Origin: CAZYVA01 sp964650695
GTDB lineage: Bacteria; Bacillota; Clostridia; Lachnospirales; Lachnospiraceae
Reading direction: 5' to 3'
Assembly (NCBI GenBank): GCA_964650695.1
Contig: CAZYVA010000070.1
Coordinates: 1-9,526, forward strand
DNA length: 9,526 nt
The notes below the pieces were generated by a model. It did no database searches and was not told the origin of the DNA. It worked only from the letters and a program-made list of their open reading frames with translations. Shown here in pieces: positions 1 to 7,010 of this stretch. Positions within the stretch are counted from its first letter, which is position 1. Every line of letters begins with the position of its first letter. Position numbers and translations under genes: made by a program.

Positions 1-16
1 GAGTACATTCAACTAA

Positions 17-48
17 GCTTTCTCACGCCCTGTCGGGCCTGATAAAGC
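17..48 (+). promoter_or_regulatory. Hairpin upstream of acpP
   Basis: The arms 17-30 and 35-48 pair around a TGTC loop, with 12 of 14 positions matched. There are two internal mismatches, 26/39 and 22/43, and the GCCC/GGGC pairs close the loop. The following bases (51-60) are only mildly T-rich. One frame of the incoming sequence ends with TAA at 14-16, just before the hairpin, so it may mark the 3' end of an upstream gene; in Firmicutes plsX or fab genes often sit here, but too little is present to identify one. Only 12 bases separate the hairpin from the acpP Shine-Dalgarno site. A full terminator here would leave acpP without room for its own promoter, so a leaky terminator, a processing site or an mRNA-stabilising structure is more likely. 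The structure is seen; the role is inferred. Confidence 0.5.
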
Positions 49-76
49 AAGTTTCATTGTAAAGGAGATTAGGGGT

Positions 77-313
77 ATGGAATTTGAGAAACTGCAGGCA
101 ATCATTGCGGACGTTATGAATATTGAGGATAAGGGGTCCATCAAGGCAGACACGAAATTTGCGGATGACCTTGGGGCGGATTCCCTGGATGTTTTTCAGA
201 TTGTGATGGGCATTGAGGAGACTTTTGACATTGAGATTGATAATGACGCCGCAGAGTCCATCGTGACGGTCGGCGATGCCGCGGAGCAGATCCGGATAGC
301 GGTCAACGACTGA
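77..313 (+). CDS. acpP: Acyl carrier protein
   Basis: This 78-residue acidic protein carries growing acyl chains as thioesters during type II fatty-acid synthesis in the cytoplasm. It also hands them to phospholipid synthesis enzymes such as PlsX. The family hallmark GADSLD is present at residues 33-38, and Ser36 is the attachment site for 4'-phosphopantetheine. The helix II segment that partner enzymes dock on (about 36-50) is rich in acidic and hydrophobic residues, and the length is typical. The ATG follows AAAGGAG (61-67) with 9 bases of spacing. A strong terminator begins 27 bases after the stop and a hairpin precedes the gene, which would suit an abundant short transcript. Genes after it (rnc, smc, ftsY) match the usual Firmicute order, which supports this being the primary AcpP and not a polyketide-type carrier protein. 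Confidence 0.97.
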   Translation: MEFEKLQAIIADVMNIEDKGSIKADTKFADDLGADSLDVFQIVMGIEETFDIEIDNDAAESIVTVGDAAEQIRIAVND

Positions 314-340
314 AAGTAGAATGGAAGCAGCGCCTACTAC

Positions 341-369
341 GGAAAAGCCCGTCAGGGCTTTTCCTTCTT
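341..369 (+). terminator. Intrinsic terminator after acpP
   Basis: A perfect 10-bp stem, GGAAAAGCCC at 341-350 with GGGCTTTTCC at 355-364, closes on a GTCA loop and is followed by TTCTT. The stem starts 27 bases after the acpP stop. It should end or attenuate transcription between acpP and rnc. The same duplex could also be an RNase III processing site, since rnc lies just downstream, but nothing in the sequence proves that. Confidence 0.85.
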
Positions 370-469
370 GATATGGGAGGAAACATGGCTGGGAACTTCC
401 ATTGTCCAGGACGTACGAAATCCCCCCGGATATGGCAGGAGGGGATAGGCTTGAAAAGGAAGGGTTGGA

Positions 470-1195
470 ATGAAAGACGACAGGCTGACAGAACTGGAAG
501 AGAAAATCGGGTATTCTTTTCGTGACAAGAAGCTTCTGAAGCGGTCCATGACGCACAGCTCCTATGCAAATGAAAAGCATTTCCATAAATATGAGTGCAA
601 CGAGCGGCTGGAATTTCTTGGGGACGCGGTACTGGAGCTTGTATCCAGCGAGTTCCTTTTCCGGGAATACGGTGGGATGCCGGAGGGTGAGCTGACCAGG
701 CTGCGCGCCAGTATGGTATGCGAATCTTCCCTTGCTTACTGCGCAAAGCAGATTGAGCTTGGGAAATACCTGCTGCTTGGGCGGGGCGAAGATGCCACCG
801 GGGGGAGGAAACGCCCATCCGTCACCTCTGACGCGATGGAAGCCCTGATAGGGGCTGTTTATCTGGATGGTGGTTTTGCCAGTGCAAAAGAGCTGATCCT
901 CAGGTTCGTGCTGAATGACCTGGAAAACAGGAAGCTCTTTTACGATAGCAAGACCATCCTCCAGGAGATGGTGCAGGCAAAGTCAAGCCTGGAAATTTCC
1001 TACCGGGAGCTGGAAGAGTCCGGGCCAGACCACGACAAAATATTCCGCGTGGCGGCCTATATCGGGAACGCCCAGTACGGGATCGGTGTCGGGCATACAA
1101 AAAAGGCGGCGGAGCAGGAAGCGGCGTACCGAAGTATTTTGATGCTGCGAAAAAAAGCAGGCAAAGCAAATAAAACAGGAGTTCTATGTATTTAA
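470..1195 (+). CDS. rnc: Ribonuclease III
   Basis: A 241-residue endoribonuclease that cuts double-stranded RNA in the cytoplasm, chiefly rRNA precursors and structured mRNAs, using two metal ions per active site in a homodimer. The catalytic domain covers about residues 5-150. It has the signature NERLEFLGDAVLE at 44-56 and the second acidic cluster DAMEALIGAVYLDGG at 121-135. By alignment to known RNase III enzymes the metal ligands would be Glu48, Asp52, Asp121 and Glu124, all present. A double-stranded RNA binding domain fills about 160-228, ending in the usual KKAAEQEAA helix. The ATG is preceded by AGGAAGGG (457-464) with 5 bases of spacing. The 3' end overlaps the smc start by 10 bases, indicating translational coupling. 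The length is slightly above the common 225-235, owing to a short lysine-rich tail. Confidence 0.96.
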   Translation: MKDDRLTELEEKIGYSFRDKKLLKRSMTHSSYANEKHFHKYECNERLEFLGDAVLELVSSEFLFREYGGMPEGELTRLRASMVCESSLAYCAKQIELGKYLLLGRGEDATGGRKRPSVTSDAMEALIGAVYLDGGFASAKELILRFVLNDLENRKLFYDSKTILQEMVQAKSSLEISYRELEESGPDHDKIFRVAAYIGNAQYGIGVGHTKKAAEQEAAYRSILMLRKKAGKANKTGVLCI

Positions 1196-4100
1196 AAAGT
1201 ATTGAGGTCCAGGGATTCAAATCCTTTGCGCATAAATTAAAATTTGAATTTCACAATGGGATCACTGCGATCGTAGGGCCGAACGGGAGCGGAAAAAGCA
1301 ATGTAGCGGATGCCGTCCGCTGGGTGCTGGGGGAGCAGCGGGTGAAGCAGCTTCGGGGAGGCAGTATGCAGGACGTTATTTTTTCCGGGACAGAGAACCG
1401 AAAACCGCTGAGTTATGCTTCCGTGGCGATCACACTGGATAATTCCGACCATCACCTTCCCGTAGATTATGAGGAAATCACCATTGCCAGGAAATTGTAC
1501 CGGTCCGGCGAAAGCGAATACCTGGTGAATGGGGCGGCCTGCCGGCTCAAAGATATCCAGGAAATGTTTTATGATACCGGGATCGGAAAAGAGGGGTACT
1601 CGATCATCGGGCAGGGGCAGATCGACCGGATTTTAAGCGGGAAGCCGGAGGAGAGGCGGGAACTTTTTGACGAGGCTGCCGGGATTGTCAAGTTCAAGCG
1701 CAGGAAAAACCTTTCGGTGAAAAAGCTGGAGGAGGAGCGGCAGAACCTCCTGCGTGTCGATGATATCCTGGGGGAACTGGAAAAGCAGTTAGAGCCGCTG
1801 GAGCGCCAGGCTGGGAAAGCCAGGGAATATCTGCGCAAAAAGGAATCCTTAAAAATCTATGACATCAACCTGTTTTTGTTGGAGAGCGAGCGGGTGCAGG
1901 AGCAGATCGAGGCGCTGGCCCGGAAAATCTCCCTGACGCAGGACGAGCTTTCGCAGGCGCAGAAAGACCATGCGCAGATGAAGCAGAAATATGAATCCGT
2001 GGAAGAACAGGTGGACGGAATTGATGACTCCGTTGAGCGCGCGAAAAACCAGCTCAATGAGACCTCCATATTAAAGCAGCAGTTGGAAAACCAGATCGCG
2101 CTCTTAAAGGAGCAGATCCACAGCGCACGGATGAACGATGAACACTATGTACAGCGCGTATCGACGATCGACGCGGAGCTGGATGTGCGCAGTTCCCAGC
2201 TCGGCGCACTAAAAAAAGAACAGGAAGAGCTGCATAGCCGGTTAAAGCTTCAAAAGGATCTGGAAAACCAGGCAAGGGAAGACTTGATTGCCGTGCAGAC
2301 CCGGATCGCGACGCTGACGGACGAGATTGAAAAGGGCAAGGCGGACTTGATGGAGCTTTTGGGGAACCGGGCTTCCACGAAAGCGAAAATCCAGAAGTAC
2401 GATACAATGTCCGAGCAGATACAGGCGCGCAAGGCACAGCTCAAAGACCAGGCGGCGCAGACGAAGGAGGAGGCAGGCCGCCAGCAAGGGCTTCTGGACA
2501 GGTACAAGGAAGAGTTGGAGAAAGTATCCGGGGAAATTATCGGGCTGCAGGACGAGCAGCAGAAGTATGAGGCGGAAATTGACGCCCTGCAGAAAACGCT
2601 GGCAAAGCAGACGGAACAGTTCCGGATCGGGCAGACCGCGTACCACAGGGAAAGCTCCCGGCTGGAATCCCTGAAAAATATTACGGAGCGGTACGATGGG
2701 TACGGGAACAGCATCCGTAAGGTGATGAACCTGCGCGGGGAAGAGAAAGGGCTTCTGGGCGTGGTCGCGGATATTGTGAAAGTCGAAAAGCAGTACGAGA
2801 TCGCGATCGAAACCGCCCTTGGCGGCAATATCCAGAATATCGTCACGGACGATGAGCAGACAGCAAAGCGCATGATCGAATATCTGAAAAAAAACCGGTT
2901 TGGGCGGGCTACTTTTTTGCCGCTCACATCGATCCGAAGCAGCGTCGGCTTTCAAAGGAAGGAAGTATTCCGGGAGGCCGGGGTCCTTGGGACGGCAGAT
3001 ACACTGGTGGATGTGGAGCAGCGGTTCCGGGTCCTTTCGGCGTATCTGCTTGGAAAGACCCTTGTGGTAGACCAGATCGACCACGCGCTGGCGATCGCAA
3101 GGAAATATAAACAGTCCATCCGGATGGTGACGCTGGAAGGGGAACTGATCCACCCAGGCGGCTCGATGACGGGCGGAGCATTTAAAAATTCCAGCAACCT
3201 TTTAAGCCGCAGGCGGGAGATGGAAGAATTTGAAAAGACAGTCCGGCAGTTGAAACGCGAGATGGATGAGCTGGAAGAGGTTTCCAACCGGCTTCGGAAA
3301 GAAAGGGCCGCCTGTTACGATGAGATCGAGATATTGAACGGGAAACTCCAGAAAGCGTTCGTCGTCCAGAATACTGCGAAAATGAACCTGGACCAGGCGA
3401 AAATGCGCCTGGACGCAGCCCTCCGGCAGGAAGAGGCGATCCGTCAGGAAGGGACCGAGATGAATATGCAGATCGCGGATATCATGGACAACCAGGAATC
3501 CATCCGCGTGGAGCTGGACACCTCGGAAAGGCTGGAGAAAGAACTGAACGCGGCCGCCGGGAAAACACAGGCGCGGTTGGAGGAAGAAAGGGACGAAGAG
3601 ACGAAAAGGCAGAAAGCGGCAGAGGAAGCCCACCTCGCCCTGGCGGGCATGGAGCAAAAATATGAGTTTTCCGTCCAGAACGTCACCCGGATCGAGGAAG
3701 AAATCCAGAAATTCGAGGAAGAGAAACGGGAACTGGAGGGCAGCCAGGACAGCACGTCAAAGGAAATCCAAAAGAAAGAATCCAAAATCCGGGATCTGAG
3801 GAAAACGATCGATGATTCCAAGGATTTATTTGCGGAGATCGAGGCGGAGATCGAAAAGAACAAACGCCAAAGGGAAGAATTGAACCAGCGGCATAAGGTG
3901 TTCCTGGAAAAGCGGGAAGAGCTTTCCCGCCATATCAATGATCTGGACAAGGAGCTTGTCCGCCTGGAGGCGCAGAAAGAAAACGGGGAGTTGTCCAATG
4001 AAAAGCGGATCAATTATATGTGGGAGGAATATGAGCTGACCTACAACCATGCGAAGGAACTTCGCAACCCCAGCCTGGTGGATCTGTCGAAGATGAAAAA

Positions 4101-4746
4101 AAAGATACAGGATCTGCGCATGGAGATACGCGGGCTTGGGGACGTCAATGTTAATGCCATTGACGACTATAAAAGCATTTCGGAGCGTTACCGGTTCCTG
4201 AAAGGCCAGCACGATGACCTGGTGGAAGCGGAGGCTGGCTTAGAACAGATCATCGAAGAGCTGGATGCCGCGATGCGGAAACAGTTTAAAGAGCAGTTTG
4301 CGCAGATTTCCAAAGAGTTTGACCGGGCTTTCCGGGAACTGTTCGGAGGAGGCAAAGGGACGCTGGAGCTTTTGGAGGATACGGATATTTTGGAGGCAGG
4401 CGTCCGTATCATCGCGCAGCCGCCGGGAAAAAAGCTGCAGAACATGATGCAGTTGTCCGGCGGGGAGAAAGCGCTGACGGCGATCGCGCTTTTGTTTGCC
4501 ATCCAGAACCTGAAACCGTCCCCGTTCTGCCTGCTGGACGAGATCGAGGCGGCGCTGGATGACAACAATGTCATCCGGTTCGCGAAATATTTACATAAGC
4601 TGAAAAAAAACACCCAGTTTATTGTCATCACCCACCGCAGAGGGACGATGACAGCGGCGGACCGGCTGTATGGGATCACAATGCAGGAAAAAGGCGTTTC
4701 AACGCAGGTATCCGTGCGTTTGCTGGAGGATGAACTAGAGAAGTAA
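1186..4746 (+). CDS. smc: Chromosome partition protein SMC
   Basis: This 1186-residue ATPase dimerises and, with ScpA and ScpB (not in this window), extrudes and organises chromosomal DNA for segregation. The N-terminal head (about 1-165) carries the Walker A motif GPNGSGKSN at 31-39 and the Q-loop GQGQ at 142-145. A long coiled coil rich in E, K, Q and R follows (about 170-505). The hinge domain lies at about 520-670, starting near GLLGVVADIV and ending near the GGSMTGGAF motif. The returning coil runs to about 1000. The C-terminal head has the ABC signature LSGGEK at 1090-1095 and Walker B with the catalytic Glu at LLDE, 1116-1119, followed by the D-loop ALDDNN. Length and order of parts are standard for the family and the frame is intact. 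The start MYLKSIEVQGFKSF is canonical and is preceded by AGGAG (1177-1181). Confidence 0.98.
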   Translation: MYLKSIEVQGFKSFAHKLKFEFHNGITAIVGPNGSGKSNVADAVRWVLGEQRVKQLRGGSMQDVIFSGTENRKPLSYASVAITLDNSDHHLPVDYEEITIARKLYRSGESEYLVNGAACRLKDIQEMFYDTGIGKEGYSIIGQGQIDRILSGKPEERRELFDEAAGIVKFKRRKNLSVKKLEEERQNLLRVDDILGELEKQLEPLERQAGKAREYLRKKESLKIYDINLFLLESERVQEQIEALARKISLTQDELSQAQKDHAQMKQKYESVEEQVDGIDDSVERAKNQLNETSILKQQLENQIALLKEQIHSARMNDEHYVQRVSTIDAELDVRSSQLGALKKEQEELHSRLKLQKDLENQAREDLIAVQTRIATLTDEIEKGKADLMELLGNRASTKAKIQKYDTMSEQIQARKAQLKDQAAQTKEEAGRQQGLLDRYKEELEKVSGEIIGLQDEQQKYEAEIDALQKTLAKQTEQFRIGQTAYHRESSRLESLKNITERYDGYGNSIRKVMNLRGEEKGLLGVVADIVKVEKQYEIAIETALGGNIQNIVTDDEQTAKRMIEYLKKNRFGRATFLPLTSIRSSVGFQRKEVFREAGVLGTADTLVDVEQRFRVLSAYLLGKTLVVDQIDHALAIARKYKQSIRMVTLEGELIHPGGSMTGGAFKNSSNLLSRRREMEEFEKTVRQLKREMDELEEVSNRLRKERAACYDEIEILNGKLQKAFVVQNTAKMNLDQAKMRLDAALRQEEAIRQEGTEMNMQIADIMDNQESIRVELDTSERLEKELNAAAGKTQARLEEERDEETKRQKAAEEAHLALAGMEQKYEFSVQNVTRIEEEIQKFEEEKRELEGSQDSTSKEIQKKESKIRDLRKTIDDSKDLFAEIEAEIEKNKRQREELNQRHKVFLEKREELSRHINDLDKELVRLEAQKENGELSNEKRINYMWEEYELTYNHAKELRNPSLVDLSKMKKKIQDLRMEIRGLGDVNVNAIDDYKSISERYRFLKGQHDDLVEAEAGLEQIIEELDAAMRKQFKEQFAQISKEFDRAFRELFGGGKGTLELLEDTDILEAGVRIIAQPPGKKLQNMMQLSGGEKALTAIALLFAIQNLKPSPFCLLDEIEAALDDNNVIRFAKYLHKLKKNTQFIVITHRRGTMTAADRLYGITMQEKGVSTQVSVRLLEDELEK

Positions 4747-4758
4747 GGAGCTTTTCAA

Positions 4759-5694
4759 ATGGCGGAAAAAGAAGGATTTTTTAAACGGCTGGTCCAGGGA
4801 CTGGCAAAAACAAGAGACAGCTTCGTGTCGGGGATGGACAGCATTTTCAATAGTTCCGGCAGCATTGACGAGGATTTCTATGAAGATCTGGAGGAAGCCT
4901 TGATCATGGGAGACCTAGGGGTCGAGGCGACGGAGCGGGTCCTGGATGATTTGAGGGAAAAAGTGAAGGAAAACCATATCAAAGAGCCGCGGGAATGCCG
5001 CCAGATCCTGGTGGATGGCATCCGGGGGCAGATGCGCGTGGAGAAGGCTGCCTATTCGTTCGAGAAAGCCACTTCCGTTGTCTTAGTGATCGGTGTGAAC
5101 GGCGTCGGGAAAACAACGACCATCGGAAAGCTGGCGGGAAAGCTCCGCGCGCAGGGACGGAAAGTCGTGATCGCGGCGGCGGATACTTTCCGGGCAGCAG
5201 CGGGAGAGCAGTTGAAGGAATGGGCGGACCGGGCGCAGGCAGAGTTTGTCGGCGGGCAGGAGGGGGCGGATCCGGCTTCTGTGATTTTTGACGCGGTTGC
5301 GGCCGCCAAGGCGAGGCGCGCGGACGTACTGCTCTGTGACACGGCGGGCCGGCAGCACAATAAGAAAAACCTGATGGAAGAATTGAAAAAAATAAACCGG
5401 GTCATCGACCGGGAATTCCCGGAGGCTTTCCGGGAAACGCTCATCGTCCTGGATGCGACGACCGGGCAGAACGCCCTGCAGCAGGCAAAGGAATTTTCAG
5501 AAGCGGCAGACGTTACCGGGATCGTCCTGACAAAGATGGACGGAACAGCGAAAGGCGGCATCGCGGTGGCGGTACAGGCGGAGCTTGGGATCCCGGTGAA
5601 ATACATCGGGGTAGGGGAATCCATCGACGATCTGCAAAGGTTTGACGCAGATACGTTCGTGGAGGCGCTATTTTCCGCACCGGCGGAAAGCTGA
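4759..5694 (+). CDS. ftsY: Signal recognition particle receptor FtsY
   Basis: A 311-residue SRP-family GTPase. It receives Ffh-bound ribosomes at the inner face of the membrane and passes the nascent chain to the Sec translocon, with paired GTP hydrolysis by FtsY and Ffh. The N domain is at about 1-95. The G domain shows G1 GVNGVGKT (112-119), the insertion-box/G2 region DTFRAAA (142-148), G3 DTAGR (194-198), G4 TKMD (258-261) and the closing GVGE (284-287). The long acidic A domain of the E. coli protein is missing; only a short amphipathic start (MAEKEGFFKRLVQGL) precedes the N domain, as is usual in Firmicutes, and it probably supplies membrane contact. Ffh itself lacks this N-terminus and has a Met-rich M domain, absent here, so FtsY is the right call. 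The Shine-Dalgarno AAGGAG (4745-4750) overlaps the smc stop codon, pointing to coupled translation. Confidence 0.97.
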   Translation: MAEKEGFFKRLVQGLAKTRDSFVSGMDSIFNSSGSIDEDFYEDLEEALIMGDLGVEATERVLDDLREKVKENHIKEPRECRQILVDGIRGQMRVEKAAYSFEKATSVVLVIGVNGVGKTTTIGKLAGKLRAQGRKVVIAAADTFRAAAGEQLKEWADRAQAEFVGGQEGADPASVIFDAVAAAKARRADVLLCDTAGRQHNKKNLMEELKKINRVIDREFPEAFRETLIVLDATTGQNALQQAKEFSEAADVTGIVLTKMDGTAKGGIAVAVQAELGIPVKYIGVGESIDDLQRFDADTFVEALFSAPAES

Positions 5695-5712
5695 TCCCAA
5701 GTGACCCAAAAA

Positions 5713-5741
5713 ACAACCAGAACATTAGGACAACCAGAACA
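5713..5741 (+). repeat. Tandem 12-bp direct repeat between ftsY and ilvA
   Basis: ACAACCAGAACA occurs at 5713-5724 and again, identical, at 5730-5741, giving a 17-base period. A third partial copy (ACAACAG) runs on at its 3' edge into the ilvA Shine-Dalgarno site. The stretch is A/C-rich with almost no T, so as RNA it would be unstructured. It might be a leftover duplication, a regulator-binding pair or a translation enhancer. No promoter, T-box or terminator is recognisable in this 65-base gap. Confidence 0.6.
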
Positions 5742-5759
5742 ACAGGGAGGAAGGACCGT

Positions 5760-6978
5760 ATGGAAACATTGACACTCGAAAAATTTGAGGAAGCCAGCGA
5801 GATCGTGAAAAAGGTGACGCTTCCGACGAAGCTGGTTTACAGCGAAAACTTAAGCGCCCAGACAGGTGGGAAGATTTACCTGAAACCGGAAAATATGCAG
5901 TATACCGGTGCATAAGGTGCGCGGGGCTTATTATAAAATCAGCACGATGTCCCAGCAGGAACGGGACAAAGGGCTGATCACCGCATCTGCCGGCAACCAT
6001 GCGCAGGGCGTCGCATACGCAGCGCAAAAATTTGGATGCCAGGCGACGATCGTGATGCCGACAATCACCCCGCTGATCAAGGTCAACCGCACAAAAAACT
6101 ATGGCGCGGAAGTGATCCTTCATGGGGATGTCTATGATGAAGCTTATGAATACGCCGTAAACCTTGCGGAAGAAAATGAGCATACTTTCGTCCACCCGTT
6201 TGATGATCTGGCGGTTGCGACCGGGCAAGGGAGCATCACGATGGAGATCATCCAGGAGCTTCCGACGGTAGACTATATCATTGCGCCTGTCGGCGGAGGC
6301 GGGTTGATCGCCGGGGTTTCCACACTGGCAAAAATGCTGAACCCAAAGATCAAAATCATCGGGGCGGAGCCAAAGGCGGCGGCAAGCATGAGCGCAGCGC
6401 TCGATTGCGGGGAGCCGGTGGAAATCCCGTCGGCGGACACGATCGCGGACGGCACTGCGGTCAAGAAGGTTGGGGAGAATATATTCCCATACTGCAAGGA
6501 AAATATTGATGAAATGGTGACGGTGGAAGACGATGAGTTGATCGGTGCGTTTCTGGATATGGTGGAAAACCACAAGATGGTAGTGGAAAATTCCGGCCTG
6601 CTCCCAGTGGCGGCTTTGAAGCAACTGGATTTGAAAGGGAAGAAAGCGGTCCTTATTTTAAGTGGCGGGAATATGGATGTCATCACGCTTTCCTCCATTG
6701 TGCAGCATGGGCTGATCCAGAGGGACCGGATTTTTTCCGTGTCTGTCCTTTTGCCGGACAAGGCTGGGGAGCTGGTGCGGGTCGCGACCACGATCGCGAA
6801 TCAAAACGGGAACGTCATCAAACTGGAACACAACCAGTTTGTCAGCACGAACCGGAACGCGGCGGTGGAGCTTCGTATTACAATGGAAGCCTTTGGGACA
6901 GAACACAAGGCACAGATCCTGCAGGCGCTGGAAGATGACGGCTTCCGCCCAAGGGAGATAGGGGCGAAATTGTATTAG
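5760..6978 (+). pseudogene. ilvA: Threonine ammonia-lyase, frameshifted (ilvA/tdcB type with ACT domain)
   Basis: The intact enzyme is PLP-dependent and deaminates L-threonine to 2-oxobutanoate and ammonia, the entry step to isoleucine. The first 51 codons (5760-5912) read to KPENMQYTGA and hit TAA at 5913-5915. The homologous protein resumes one frame over as KVRGAYYK. The family has G-[SA]-[FY]-K-x-RGA here, so one aromatic codon has lost two bases. Restoring it gives 406 residues, the usual length. In that numbering the Schiff-base Lys is 53, SAGNH is 77-81, the phosphate-binding PVGGGG loop is 177-182 and SGGN is 302-305. A C-terminal ACT domain (about 326-402) points to allosteric control, probably by an amino acid. 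The first start has a strong Shine-Dalgarno (AGGGAGGAAGG, 5744-5754). The remainder shows no decay, so a recent mutation or a sequence error is likely. Serine dehydratase is a less likely alternative. Confidence 0.9.
5907..5919 (+). other. Frameshift site at the PLP-lysine motif of ilvA
   Basis: The DNA reads GGT GCA TAA GGTG in the upstream frame; the downstream frame needs AAG GTG from 5914. The expected residues are G-A-(F or Y)-K-V, so GCA-TAT-AAG or GCA-TTC-AAG would repair it. A loss of one AT unit from ATAT fits the Tyr form by simple slippage, though this is inference. A GTG codon at 5908-5910 overlaps the stop region and could restart translation in the second frame, but it has no Shine-Dalgarno site. 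Confidence 0.85.
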
Positions 6979-7010
6979 GATATTGCGCAGCCAGGAGGGA
7001 GACAGGAGAA

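Noticed and set aside
432..473. 13-codon frame ending in TGA that overlaps the rnc ATG
   Set aside because: It has no Shine-Dalgarno site before its ATG and is short enough to occur by chance.
2242..3153. 303-codon open frame on the minus strand inside smc
   Set aside because: It is antisense to an intact smc with full motif content. Long antisense frames are common opposite coding DNA with this codon bias, and the translation shows no recognisable domain.
3091..4487. GCGATCGC octamers at 3091-3098 and 4480-4487, resembling the cyanobacterial HIP1 repeat
   Set aside because: Both are in frame as Ala-Ile-Ala codons in a gene that favours GCG and ATC. Two copies are explained by codon choice.
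5695..5759. T-box riboswitch before ilvA
   Set aside because: Isoleucine genes in Firmicutes often have one, but the gap is only 65 bases and lacks the T-box motif, a stem I specifier hairpin and a terminator.
5907..5919. Programmed ribosomal frameshift in ilvA
   Set aside because: GCA-TAA-G offers no slippery heptamer, poor re-pairing of the P-site tRNA, no upstream Shine-Dalgarno stimulator and no obvious downstream structure. A +1 shift would also drop the conserved aromatic residue. A 2-base deletion explains the data more simply.
5725..6624. 299-codon open frame on the minus strand over ilvA
   Set aside because: The plus strand encodes clear threonine ammonia-lyase motifs on both sides of the frameshift, and the antisense product is His/Arg-rich with no family features.
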